Assembly: GCF_921293095.1 (NCBI RefSeq) | Contig: NC_060248.1 | Span: forward strand, 78,437,243-78,501,242 | Reading direction: 5' to 3' | DNA length: 64,000 nt | Source of the DNA: Ischnura elegans | Taxonomy: Eukaryota > Arthropoda > Insecta > Odonata > Coenagrionidae | Part shown: in pieces, positions 37,301 through 47,566 of the stretch | How the letters are laid out: the number at the start of each line of letters is the position of its first letter | Numbering within the stretch: position 1 is the first letter of the stretch | The notes under the pieces: model-generated | Databases searched by the model: none | Told to the model about the DNA's origin: nothing | The model's input: only the letters and a program-made list of their open reading frames with translations | Program-made: the position numbers and the translations under genes

Positions 37301-39058
37301 CCTGGCATCTCCCACAATGATCTGCTTGAGTTTTAAACTGGAGGAGGATAAGATCCTTGTCTCCTGAAAAATGTAATATTTTTTATAAATCATTTCCAAA
37401 TTTCCTTTAAGCATTTCCTTACATAAATATAATATGTGTAATAGGTTTTTTACGTATTCCCTTCCTTATAATGTCAATGTTAAATACATGTATAATGTAT
37501 ATAGTATTATTACCAAATCAACACATCTTTATGAGAAAAAACTAGGTTATTTAAAATTTTGCTCTAAGATTAACCAACCAAAACAAATTTTATCAGTTTT
37601 TTTTTGTAGCCTTCAACGAATTACTGTAATGAGACATTTTTCACCCTTCACATTGCAGTGGCAGGAACAGCTGCTCGTATGAATGCTGCTCTGAATGATA
37701 CAGTTATAGAAATTTCTTCAGAAGACCACTTTGAGAGAAATGAGATGGAGAATTTTGCCAAACATCAGTACCCTTGGGATGTTGTCATCATTGGTGATTT
37801 ATTTTATGATCCAGATATGTCAAAAAGGTCAGTTAGTGATGTCGCTTTAAATTATGTACTTATGGAAATCGGAAGAACATTCTGGGGATAAAAGGAAAAT
37901 TAATTTCTACCATGCCTGAGAATACGTATATGTTATGACTTGGTGTCTAATGCAAAATTAGAGGTGGATACCCTAGGTAGGCATGAATTAAGGAAGGAAT
38001 TTTTACTTCATAAAATATACCTTCCACTCACAGACATTCATTTTGGTGTGAAATTTTACTGTCCAAGTGTCTATAGTTTTTAAAATATGAGCAATTGAAA
38101 TTTGGCAATGAACTCCATTGCTGAAACGTGCAATTCATGGTAATTTTCATGATATTTTGTTAATCAGCTAAGGCCTGCAAAATGATCCCATGCCTATCAC
38201 TAAATCCCTGCATGAAATAGTTTTGCTGCAAAAAAGTAAAATATAAAAAAATTCCACTTGTTATTTGTTTGTATGCATCCACAGGGAAAAGCCAATCGAA
38301 TGCAGACGCATGGTTCAGTTCAAAATAATCACCAATGCATGAGCAAAGGTTCTGCAAAAAAATCTTGAGTCAGGCATCTTTTTTTCATAAAAATAAGTGA
38401 TTGTTACTTCTCGCCGGAAAATTCAATTTTTTTCAAGGCACAAAAGGCAAATGAAATGACTTAATGTAGAGGACAGGTATGCTTCTACTCAAGAGAGCAA
38501 ACAATATTTGAGCATGCATTACTAAAATTTCATACAAAATATATTCACACCAAAATGAACATCTAGTTTAATGAAAATCCAAGTTGGTTGATGACAGGGC
38601 CTTGTTGAGAATGTTTGGCGAGTGAGTTTGAGAGAATGAGTTTGGCGTAGAATAAGCACTGCTCAAAATTTAATGTCACCTATGTTAAGGGTTTTCAAGT
38701 TTCATGGAGGCAAAATTTATGTTACTTATTTCCCCCGATTTAAATATTGGGTGAAATTTTTATATTCGTTGTGCACTATTGGAGTAGTTGTATGTACTAT
38801 ATAATACATTTTTCAAATTCTCCATTTCATTCCTGCTATTTCAGAGTAATGGCTGCGGTAAAAAAATGGTCATCAATGGGTGCACTCGTATTAATAGGTG
38901 ACCCTGGTCGCTATGCCTTCATTGAACTTACGAAGACAGGTAGCCAAGGCAGTCATGATGTGCCTTGTTTGTCTTTGGTTAAGCAGTATCCTCTCCCAGA
39001 ACACAGCTGCTTAGAAAACAATGGATTTTCTCATGCATCTGTGTGGAGATTGAGTTAG
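34323..39058 (+). CDS. ETFBKMT: ETFB lysine methyltransferase (METTL20 type), complete, four exons
   Basis: Seven-beta-strand methyltransferase that, in the known family, methylates lysines of the beta subunit of electron transfer flavoprotein in mitochondria. Exons 34323-34558, 35286-35416, 37659-37827 and 38845-39058 join to 249 residues (human ~262). Seen: LTPEIALHLITP and DPFWGFYWPGGQA before the fold, SAM-binding motif I VIDIGSGCAASAIA, IANDID after strand 2, the family hallmark IGDLFYDPDM, LIGDPGR, and the ending GFSHASVWRLS. The first residues (MLASFYRQKLKF) are basic and hydroxylated, as for a mitochondrial presequence. The acceptor of exon 2 (TTGGAAAAG) is weak, but the better one at 35295 would give an immediate stop. 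Introns carry a palindromic insertion, a LINE end and a SINE relic. Confidence 0.88.
35027..35175. repeat. Palindromic insertion with 14-bp target duplication
   Basis: ATAATCTCCATTAG at 35027-35040 is repeated exactly at 35162-35175. The 121 bases between end in a hairpin: arm 35092-35126 pairs with 35128-35161 around a single apex base, with one unpaired A and one mismatch. It lies in intron 1 of the methyltransferase gene. A 14-bp duplication points to target-primed insertion; the family is not recognised. Confidence 0.6.
35621..36081 (+). mobile_element. 5'-truncated LINE 3' end with 11-bp target duplication
   Basis: TGTTCTGGGTT at 35621-35631 recurs at 36071-36081. The insert encodes the C-terminal part of a common LINE protein: FLYGSEAWTLTAAEKSRVEA, CYRRMMKIKWIDRVSNQEVL, VGHILRHDGL, VEGQVEGKKGKGRP, one TGA at 35938, then an open frame to TAG at 36050. 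The 3' end is an ATGATG tail, typical of RTE-like elements. It sits in intron 2 of the methyltransferase gene, same strand. Confidence 0.8.
37110..37200 (+). repeat. tRNA-derived SINE relic
   Basis: GGGTTCAAATCCTGG (37166-37180) is a good RNA polymerase III box B, and GGAGCGGCATAGC about 35 bases upstream is a weak box A. It does not fold into a full tRNA, so a SINE head or tRNA pseudogene is the best reading. Confidence 0.35.
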
Positions 39059-39162
39059 AAAATGTCAGATTGTTAATGTTATGTTTTTATACTTTTTATT
39101 TAAGTTTCACCAGTTGTCATTGGAGTTAAATGTTTTTTTATTTGTACATATTTTAATGACTG

Positions 39163-39168
39163 AATAAA
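39163..39168 (+). promoter_or_regulatory. Poly(A) signal AATAAA for the methyltransferase gene
   Basis: AATAAA about 105 bases after the stop codon at 39056-39058, in a U-rich 3' UTR. Confidence 0.6.
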
Positions 39169-40228
39169 CTTTTAGCTACTTTATAAGACAAATATTACAT
39201 GGGGATGACTAAAGATATTTGGTCTGTTGACTTATGTTTTTTTCGTCAAGTGACTGCTAATAATTCCTGGAGTATAGCTTTTCATGTATACAATTTTGCC
39301 GGAAACCAAAAATTTTATCAATGCCCATCGGGAAGCAGTACTGAATCTGCCATTGAGATACTACTTATGCTTGGCCAAAATCTGTAAATGTCCCTTTTTA
39401 GGATGTTCACCACTACCTTGTGTGTGGAGTGTCAATATTGCTGTAATTACATGTCGAAGGCATGCCAACCTCGTTGAATCTCGAACTAAGACCAAAGAAC
39501 TACATATTTGTATAATGGGGAACTTGCAAGGGTTGTCGATTGTTGTAAAAACTATTTTGAACTGGTAAAACAGATATAATATTAGCTCGCGAAAATACAT
39601 AAAGTTTCTCCATTCATCGTCAAAGGAAATGAAAAAATTGACTGAAAATCGAGAAAAATTTCTCTGAGCTGACCACTGCGTGAAGACACCTGAGCATTGC
39701 AAAGGCCAGGCGTAACATCATAGGTGCCTAAACAATCGTAGGGATTTGGGAAATATGCTGAGCGCATGCTGTAAAATTTGTTTTGAGGGAGTATTTAGCC
39801 GCTCATCGTCTCTTTATTTTGTTCTGTTATTCTTGGGCAAGTTTTCCTATTGCTATTGTGCCATGATTATTACTTGGGATATTCATAATGTGACATTGGG
39901 ATGATGAAATACAAGCATTTTACCTCGTATAATTCAGTTATAAGAAAAATGGATGGTAACGTTGCTTCTTGTTCGAATAGTGTACCTGAAATTGATGCCA
40001 TGACCCTCATGGAATTTGTTATGACAAATTATTGCTATGAATCGGCAGAATATCGCAACATAAAAGAAACCTGTAATTTTGGAGGATAACAATCACTTTA
40101 ATTATGCACAATTGCCTCAATTTTCCCGATTTATTGGGATGATCCATGCTTCGGTGCATTTTCTAACCATGTACCACTCCATAATTCACAGTGAACGGCG
40201 ATATCGGGTGGAAATGTTTTATATCCAT
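39169..40228. other. Intergenic, no gene seen
   Basis: Only short frames without recognisable motifs. The last ~50 bases (from 40185) resemble the sequence before the Penelope-like tail at 32.6 kb and may belong to that repeat. Confidence 0.35.
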
Positions 40229-40992
40229 GAGAATAAAATAAAATGGTAAACTTCCACACAATTTTATTTACAATGTAAATCAGTGAGGTAGGAAGAGAAG
40301 TCATAGCAAACAGGAGAGGAGCGGGTGTTGGCGAAGGTTAGAAATTAAAAAAATATCTATGTATTCGCAGAGCGGGAAGGAATGTTCTGGGTTAAAAGAG
40401 GCGATTGGGTAGAATACACTTCATCGTTACAAAGATTATGCGGGCTATTAACAATTTCAAATTTCTCGTAAAAGTCCAACTTTTGCCCTTTCTCTATGTA
40501 ATGTAAAATATCAAAATCAAAAAAATTTGAATCATTGTAAACATTTTAGTAACTTTGATTTTGATATTTTACATTACATAGAGAAAGGGCAAAAGTTGGA
40601 CTTTTACAAGAAATTTGAAATTGTTAATAGCCCGCATAATCTTTGTAACGATGAAGTGTATTCTACCCAATCGCCTCTTTTAACCCAGAACATTCCTTCC
40701 CGCTCTGCGAATACATAGATATTTTTTTAATTTCTTACCTTCGCCAACACCCGCTCCTCTCCTGTTTGCTATGACTTCTCTTCCTACCTCACTGATTTAC
40801 ATAATCCCTAGTCCCTCCCCCTCCTTCAAAGACCTTCCCTCCCTTGCTTTCCACCCTACCTTCTCTTGCTGGATGGTATATATAGAACTTGGAAAGCCAA
40901 ATTGGTACCTTGATAATGACACTACGTGTCGAAACCAGGTCGGTACTTAGTAAATAAAATTGTGTGGAAGTTTACCATTTTATTTTATTCTC
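40229..40992. mobile_element. Penelope-like element fragment in head-to-head inverted arrangement
   Basis: Inner arms 40273-40520 and 40555-40802 are 248 bases each, equal in length and differing at about two positions, around a 34-base spacer. Outer arms 40229-40271 and 40950-40992 are also inverted copies. The right side has ~147 extra bases (40803-40949) that include the hammerhead-like motif. The right arm encodes FDFDILHYIEKGQKLDFYKK and an N-rich piece ending SPLL, like the region after the GIY-YIG endonuclease in Penelope-like elements. Inverted partial copies are usual for this family. The near identity suggests a recent event or gene conversion. Confidence 0.65.
40904..40946 (+). ncRNA. 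Hammerhead-ribozyme-like motif in the Penelope-like tail
   Basis: Stem I GTACC pairs with GGTAC at the end; core TTGATAA, then T, stem II GACAC-TAC-GTGTC, GAAA, CCAG, GTC as cleavage triplet. Compared with CUGAUGA the core has C3 to U and G8 to A, the two bases that pair with each other in the folded ribozyme. Confidence 0.42.
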
Positions 40993-41408
40993 AAGTACTA
41001 CTCCGTTTATTCCAGTTTCATCTAGTTTTATGCTGAAGTGAAAACACTTATTACTTGACACACTTGCAGATATTCAAGGGTTCTTCGGGAAGTATGTATC
41101 AATGGTGACCTCTTGTCACGGGTCAAGGGGAGAGTGGGAGGGATTGGGGGTGGACAAGAAAAGGGGAAGGGATTTTTTTTTGGGAGAGAAAGGAGATGGG
41201 GTGCGCGAGAAGGGAAAGGAACGTATGGGTGACCGTTTGGGGATCAGTGCACTTGAAAGAACGAGAGCCTTCTACAAATCCTTCGTTTAACACAAATGTA
41301 ATGAAAACAGCAAATAATCGTAAGTACATAATCATACATCAGATTGCCTCTTCCTTGCGGATGTATCAGTTGCTCAGGCTTCACTTTGTGGAACCATGTA
41401 TCTAATGT

Positions 41409-41764
41409 GTGAAATAAATCACTTTGTAATGTTCCATAAAAACTTTTATTGTTCTGACTAGTATACAATCATTACCAAGTTGCTATAATAATTATGATAG
41501 AGTTCATTTTGACTAATTTTTAAACCAAGTAGAGGGGTCATTCTGAGGTATTTCAAAATGATCATCATTCAGGAAAGTTCTAACTTTCAGTAAATGTCAT
41601 TTTTTTTATCAAGAATCTCAAGGCTGTTGCCTTTATTACAGCTAAGTTGTCACAATTTATCTGGTCTATAAGTTCCTCACTGATAATGACTGAAAACTAG
41701 TCAAAACACTGGGTTCGAACAATAAAAACTTTTGTGGAACATAACTAAGTGATTTATTTTGCAC
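41409..41764. mobile_element. Second Penelope-like repeat with inverted tail copies
   Basis: The left arm 41409-41458, reversed, matches the right arm 41715-41764 (AACAATAAAAACTTTT then GTGGAACAT and GTGATTTATTT). Just inside the right arm, CTGATAATGACT with AGTCAAAAC (41680-41707) is a worn hammerhead-like core. The internal part 41515-41700 has a second diverged copy at 43485-43690. Layout parallels the element at 40.2 kb. Confidence 0.45.
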
Positions 41765-42272
41765 AATACATTATTGATAATGCTAATCGTCAAATCTAAA
41801 GATGTAAATTTTTTTTACTCACCTCAAGGGTAAAAGATATAGAGGGATGTAAAATATTAAAAAGCATTTAAAATATTTGAGCTGGCAAAGGCTTCCAGTC
41901 CTTAAGCTTAAGAGGTCATATATTATGTAACAGCGCATGGTATGACATAAAAGTGGGTTCTTAGAGGTGAAAAGAGTGCTTTCCAAGCAATGTATAAAAA
42001 TTCCCTTAAAATAGGAGATAGGGGAGAGTGCATGGATAGACAGTGGGCTTGCCAGTAGTAGTGACCGTTGAAAATGGAATAGTTCTGTGAAATGCATAAA
42101 TGGAGTAACAAAAGTAGGAAATCAGATGGAGTTCAGGGCGAGGGAAATGACTTCTGTGGCAGGAAAAAACAGAGCATTGGGCTTAAATTGAAAGATCTTT
42201 ATGAATGGAATTTCATTTTATGCCTGGCTTTAAGGAGCAAGAGGTGTCTTGATTTTTTGCGTTTCTTATAAA

Positions 42273-42751
42273 CCCAGTGAGAAATGGGTGGTGGAATCCA
42301 CGTGGAAATGTAACGTGGATACCACGTGTTTTTGGTCGTGGAACCCACGTGGAAATTTGGTGGAAAAATTAAAACAGCAGTAGGTGCTGTCCTAAAACCA
42401 TTAAAACCTCAACCACTCTAAAGCTAAACCTTCTATATATGTGTCTACGATTTTTCATGTGCTCTCATGGCTGCCTTTCCACGAATTATATAAAAATAGA
42501 ATGTGCGATACATTTTCACATAACTAGCGTGGTTTCAGGATGATAAATGACGCAATGTCACACCAGAGAGTTAAGTTCCACAAATTAGAAATTCTGTTTA
42601 CCATTTTATGCTAATCACCACAAATCCACTTGAAATCACGTGGATTCCACGTGGGTCCAACCACTCAATATCCACCACCACCAAATATCCACCACTCAAC
42701 GTGGATTCCACGTGGGTTCCACGTGGACTCCACCACCCATTTCTCACTGGG
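42273..42751. mobile_element. MITE with 23-bp perfect TIRs and arrays of CACGTG
   Basis: Left end CCCAGTGAGAAATGGGTGG and four more bases are perfectly complementary to the right end. Each subterminal region has repeats of GTGGAATCCACGTGGAA type. CACGTG occurs at 42299, 42323, 42346, 42637, 42648, 42709 and 42720. The 479-base element has no coding frame. The target duplication is unclear (AACC is possible), so the superfamily is open. Confidence 0.7.
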
Positions 42752-42820
42752 AACCATAAAATGTGGGGGAGGAGATTTGTGTAAGTTAGAAGGCAATGTT
42801 GAGTGGGTAGAACATTGGTG

Positions 42821-42900
42821 GTGATGAAAGGTAATAATAATTATGCCATTAAAATTATTAGGAGCTTAAGGTGATGAAAGGTAATAATAATTATGCCATT
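42821..42900. repeat. Perfect 30-bp direct repeat
   Basis: The 30 bases at 42821-42850 (starting GTGATGAAAGGTAATAATAA) recur exactly at 42871-42900, 20 bases apart. It adjoins the GC-rich block that starts at 42901. Confidence 0.8.
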
Positions 42901-43330
42901 GTAAGACCCCCGATGCTCGAAGGGGTGTCGCCGATCAATTGGCAGGGATTTTTGGAAGGAAACTCATAGACTCCGGAGAGATGATTTTATTCACCCGTTT
43001 ACATTATTCGCTGTCACACGTCTCACTCCGCGACGTCCGCCTCCCAACGGCCCCCTCCGCTGACTTCCCCTCCTCCCCCATCCTCAGCCATCGTTTTTTT
43101 CTTTCACCCAGCTCTGCAGTTTCCCACGGGAGGACGGAAACTGGCCACAGGAAACGAGGGTAAAGCGACCCGACTCATCGCAGAGACAGAAACTCATGAC
43201 TCGGGAAGGGATATGAAGGAGAGTGTAGGTGATGGGTTGGGGGTGCGGAAAGGATGGGAACGGAAGTTGAGTCTGCTGTTTCTGTCTTTTACACCATATT
43301 TATTACAAGCGAATTTTGGACTAGATAGTC
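42901..43330. other. GC-rich block of unknown origin
   Basis: Base composition changes sharply at 42901 and falls back near 43270. No protein motif in the open frame across 42939-43163. It begins GTAAGACCCCC after a T, which resembles an LTR start, but no matching end with target duplication was found. Confidence 0.3.
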
Positions 43331-43339
43331 CTTTCTCAC

Positions 43340-43457
43340 ATTTTACTTACTTGAAAATCACCAGGTGGTGAATCCACCCAGGTGTTATTCGAACCTGTGA
43401 ACTTTAGGTTGACAGGCGAGGGCAGTATCCCAGCACCACTAAGACCAAGAAGACGGG
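43340..43457 (-). repeat. tRNA-Asp-derived SINE relic
   Basis: On the minus strand: TTAGTGGTGCTGGG (box A region), CTCGCCTGTCAA with a GTC anticodon as in tRNA-Asp, GGTTCGAAT (box B), then a non-tRNA body CACCTGGGTGGATTCACC. The acceptor stem does not close, so it is a SINE head and not a working tRNA. Confidence 0.5.
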
Positions 43458-43484
43458 TGGTGATGTCCAACACCTTGCCAAAGT

Positions 43485-43690
43485 TTATTTTTAAATCAAG
43501 TATTGGGGTCTTACAGGAGTATTTCAAGATGATGATCATTCAGGAAAGTTTTAACTTTCAGTAAATGTTCTGTTTTAATAAGAATTTCAAGGCTCTTGCC
43601 TTTGTTAGCTTTTGTCACAGCTAAGTGAAACAATTTATGGTAGTCTTTAAGTTCATTACCAGCTATTCTTTGCTAATGCTCTATTGCAAG
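43485..43690 (+). repeat. Diverged copy of the repeat at 41515-41700
   Basis: Shared phrases in order: GGGGTC, ATTTCAA.ATGAT, ATCATTCAGGAAAGTT, TAACTTTCAGTAAATG, TCAAGGCT.TTGCCTTT, CAGCTAAGT. Same orientation, ~2 kb apart. Confidence 0.6.
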
Positions 43691-43801
43691 GGTGGGAATG
43701 GAATAAACAATGAGCTGCACAGCAGTCTGATTTTTTGAGCTTGTTCGAGCTTTGTAAAGAGCAAAATCTCAGTCATCTACGATTGAGAAAATTGATTAAA
43801 G

Positions 43802-45630
43802 TACCGTATAAGCTTGTGTAAGAGGCGCACCCCTATTTTGAGGATCGAAGCTATAAAGAAAAACAATTTTGCGACATTTTTTTTATCCAATCGTGCGGTG
43901 TTGCAGACGTATGCCTGGAATTTCGACAGTTATCGAAATGTCCTCTTTCAGTACTATTTGAAAGAGGAAATTTTGATAACTGCGGCGGTAATAGCGGTAT
44001 AAGAGGGAGTAGAAAGAGTTCCGATCCTCTCTTTGCATACGCCATCGCTCTACGTTTCTTGTCCTACTCACGAACAATTTTGTTTAAAAGCTCTCGCAGG
44101 AGTATTGCAATAGAATTGCAGCCGTGGAAAATTTTAAGGCAAAACACGACAGGCAAATGGCATGAGATTTCCCAACAGATTGAACAACAATCGGGGCAAT
44201 CTCAGCGCCGTAGGATAATAACCACGTCGTAGATTTAAGGCCCCTTGCACACGCACCGATCTTGGACGGCCGGTAAAATATCGGCCGTCCACATTCCAAT
44301 AGTGAACAATGGGAGAGCATTGGAGCTTGCACACGTACCGACCACACGCCGGCACCGGCAAAATGCCGGTTAGCTGCCGGCTATTGTCACTGTGGATCGC
44401 CGACGCCGGCTCAAAAACTTAGCAACGTATCGTTTGACCGGTAAAAATCCGGCGTGTGTGCAAGCATCGCTTCGCCGGTAAAATATCGGCCAATATTTTA
44501 CCGGCCGTCCAAAATCGGTGTGTGTGCAAGGGGCCTAACGGAACTACACTCGGCTCTCCATCAGCTAATGCCTCTGCCGTTTTTTTCCTTTCCGAGACTC
44601 CACAGGAAAATATCAAGTTACAGGGGAACAATGGAAACGTGTTTCATCCCTACCCCATTCCACCAACTAACCTTTTTCGGTCAACCAGGTTCAATTCCCC
44701 GAGTTTCTGGAGGTCAAATGCTACGTGAGTCACCTTCTGAGCTCGAAGATATCTCGATATCTTTCAGCAATTGTATGACACGCACGAGGTTCTAAAAAGA
44801 ATTAGACCTAACGCGACGTATATCTTACAGCATTTAAGTTTTTTGAGCTCCAATTGATTGACGCAAAGATTTATAGCTAAAATAAGGCTACTAATATTCA
44901 ACATAGTCCAAACAGCACAATTTCGGAAGAAACAAGCGTAGCATAAGCGCATTCAAACAAGACGAGACGGACTGGAAACTCAGGCAACGCAAACTGCGTA
45001 TATCACAGTGCTGCGCCTTCGCCCCTTCGCTTTAAAGGCAACGACGTCACATGCAAGATCGGACGTGTCCTTCCCTTGCTCCTTCGCTCGTAGCTTTAAA
45101 TACGGAGGGGAGGGAGCCCTCTTCCCCTCGACCTCTCCTTCAGCGCTCTTCACTTATAAGCATTTCCGATTTCTTCTATCCACCATTAAGTCCAACAATG
45201 AGCACACTCGTTCGAATTTTTTCAACCGCAGGTTTTGACACCAATATTACTATATGCAGTATAAATGCCGCGGGATGCCCACTCGTGGCAATAAATTTAG
45301 CGCGCGCTCCGGAGCGAATCACCCCGCGCGATCTTTTCAATGTTCACCTCTGGGGTACCGACGTGACGGCGCGATGCTTGCAAGAAATTCAAACAGGAGC
45401 ATTTTAAAAATACGTCACTAAGGGAGAAACTCCCCTGCCTGCCGCTTGATTTTGACCCAGGGTTTCAGATGACTGACTCACGCTGAAAACCAAGGCCACT
45501 CAGTTCCCCTTGAACTTGCAACCGGTGAAGGGGAGGGGGGAAGATAAGAAGTTTGTGTAAGAGGCGCACCCCCATTTCGGCTGCAATATCTGGGAAAAAA
45601 GGTGCGCCTCTTACACGCGCTTATACGGTA
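43802..45630. mobile_element. Tigger-like element with TA flanks and ~29-bp TIRs
   Basis: TA at 43802 and 45629. Left end CCGTATAAGCTTGTGTAAGA continuing GGCGCACCCC; reversed right end CCGTATAAGCGCGTGTAAGA continuing GGCGCACC. TA duplication with this end type fits pogo/Tigger DNA transposons. A further copy of the end in opposite orientation at 45554-45580 forms a hairpin with the right end. No transposase frame was recognised. A Harbinger-type MITE is nested at 44239-44535, and a GC-rich block lies at 45000-45400. Confidence 0.6.
44236..44538. mobile_element. Harbinger-type MITE nested in the Tigger-like element
   Basis: TAA on both sides of 44239-44535 (297 bases). Left end GGCCCCTTGCACACGCACCG, then GACGGCCGGTAAAATAT; reversed right end GGCCCCTTGCACACACACCG, then GACGGCCGGTAAAATAT. 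TIRs exceed 45 bases. A TWA duplication with GG-starting ends fits PIF/Harbinger. Non-coding. Confidence 0.72.
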
Positions 45631-46874
45631 TTGTGCTGCATAGGGAGGATAGGGGAGACCTTGAGTTCTTTGCTTAGTAATTGCAATTAAAGGAGACTAT
45701 AGTGATCAGATAGGTTAACAACTCTGGGATAGAAGTAAAAAAAGGCATCAAATGAGGTTAGTGAAAGACTAAATTTTGAAGGAGTCATTGGAATCAGGCC
45801 AGAATACTAGATACTGGAAAATAGTATTTATTCTTTTCAACTTACAATTTTTGTGATAGGTGAAATACACTATCATGACCAGAGGAATAATGTAGCATAT
45901 TAACTCAAAAGGTAGAATAACCCTGATTGTTCAGTCAGTCCACTTGTCTCTTACAGTCATTCCCCATACTATGCAACAACAAACAATTAGTTATGTGAAT
46001 ACAATACAATGAAATTACAGATATACGCATGCTAAAGAGACTTAAGGCATACATAAAATTGTAGTTTCCGCTTATAGCTGATGTCTTTTTCGGCATTTTA
46101 TTTAATGGAGAAGATAACGGTGATTTTATGGCATCTGGCTATCCCTTAGCGCTTTAAATCAAATAGGCTATTCATTTTGGAAAATAATTGTCAAAGTTAA
46201 GCAAGATATTATTTACTTTTGACTCTAAATGTGAAAGCACCTCATCAGGCATGGAACTATCAGCATTCGTAATTTATGATCAATTATGCTTATATGCATT
46301 GCTGTAAATCTTGCTGCAATTTTAATAGGCTTTTACAGCATATGTTGTGCAATGAGATTTATCATTGTATTGATGTCTAAACATTTCATTTAAAGGCACC
46401 TAATATGTCTAGGAGTTAGGATCTTATGAGGATTTTCCATGAAACTCTTTATTCTAATGTGGTAAATAACACCTGAATTGCGATACTGATAAATGAAATG
46501 GATTTTTACCGCTCAATCAAGGTGGAGATGGTAGACATATGCAGAAGCTCTACATTGTTTCCATGACAAAGTGAAGTTCCTGAACTATTTCTTCCTAGTC
46601 TTATCTTAGTACTAAACTAGAGCCAACAATTCTAATGATTCATTAGTACGTATTAGTAAAATAATTTGAAATAATTAAGAAGTGTTGGCCTTGTTTGTGA
46701 TGTGTTCAAGTCCTTGCACAGCAGCAACCTAATGCATAATGCTAAAGGGAAAGGCAATTGTGATTCAATCTCCATGTCTTTCTTGTACTATCAATGAGCT
46801 GGTCTCAAGGGAAAGAAAATTATTCCATGAGAGATGCTCATGAATGAACATATTCAAATTCTGTAGAAGCTATT
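45631..46874. other. Intergenic, no feature seen
   Basis: AT-rich with short frames only. No terminal repeats found. Confidence 0.35.
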
Positions 46875-47103
46875 TTAACCCTTAGACTGTGGGAAGGTTT
46901 TTATTAATTTTGTACGCTGAGTGCTGAAAAAAGTTTTTAAACGTTTGACCATTGCTCGACTGCCTTATTCAGTTTCCCAAAATTTTTATTGCTACCTTGG
47001 TGGAGTGCAAGTGCACTTTTCCACACTGTAGGGATCGCTATTGCAGCTTAATTCACCCCGGCCATCCCAAAAATATAAAACGTTCCCACAGCATAAGGGT
47101 TAA
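46875..47103. mobile_element. piggyBac-type MITE with TTAA flanks
   Basis: TTAA at 46875-46878 and 47100-47103 enclose 221 bases. Left end CCCTTAGACTGTGGGAA, reversed right end CCCTTATGCTGTGGGAA: 15 of 17 identical. No coding capacity. Confidence 0.68.
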
Positions 47104-47291
47104 GACAACTGGAAGAATTAACCATGAAGTAGCCCAAAAATGAGCAATAATTCAATGAGCCATTTAACATTATCCTTTGGTATAGTCGATTTTAGTCATT
47201 GAAAAATTTTTGGGTCGTCATATTCCTTCACTTTTCCTGATTGTACCATGCAATAAATCTAGTTTGGAATTAGTAGGTAGGTTGCTTCCAC

Positions 47292-47566
47292 AGCAGGGTT
47301 GGAGCTAGGATTTTCATGAGGAGGTGGCCCCAGCTCTTAACCCATCAATGCCCATGGGTGCCATATGGCACCCAGTGCAGTGCTGAGCCAATACTTTTGC
47401 AATGCATATAACATGTGAATTTCAGCGTACATTTCAGAGCACATAATTAGTATAAGGTTTCCTCTATTATTCAGCCAGGTTTAATTGTGTTGAGCTCATA
47501 GGTGTCATATTTTATAAAAATGAACTATGTGTGATTTAAAAAAAAACTTTGGGGGCTGCGGGTTAA
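47292..47566. mobile_element. TTAA-flanked element inserted in a hAT-like relic
   Basis: From 47292, GGTTGGAGCTAGGATTTTC and a G-rich run look like a hAT-type end. At 47337 TTAA-CCCATCAATGCCCATGGG interrupts it; the insert closes with GCTGCGGG-TTAA at 47563-47566, after which a G run (from 47570) continues. The insert (47341-47562) shares only the CCC start at both ends, so the piggyBac assignment is weak. Confidence 0.35.

Noticed and set aside
43385-43457. tRNA-Asp gene on the minus strand
   Set aside because: The anticodon loop and box B are tRNA-like, but the acceptor stem is absent and the sequence runs on into a SINE body.
42900-43515. TGTAAGACCCC at one side and GGGGTCTTACA at the other, like the ends of a solo LTR
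   Set aside because: No matching 5-bp flanks, and the right-hand sequence is part of a repeat that also occurs at 41.5 kb, where it continues past the supposed end.
43850-45407. Several 60-118 codon frames on both strands inside the Tigger-like element
   Set aside because: None shows DDE transposase or DNA-binding motifs; overlapping frames in GC-rich DNA arise by chance.
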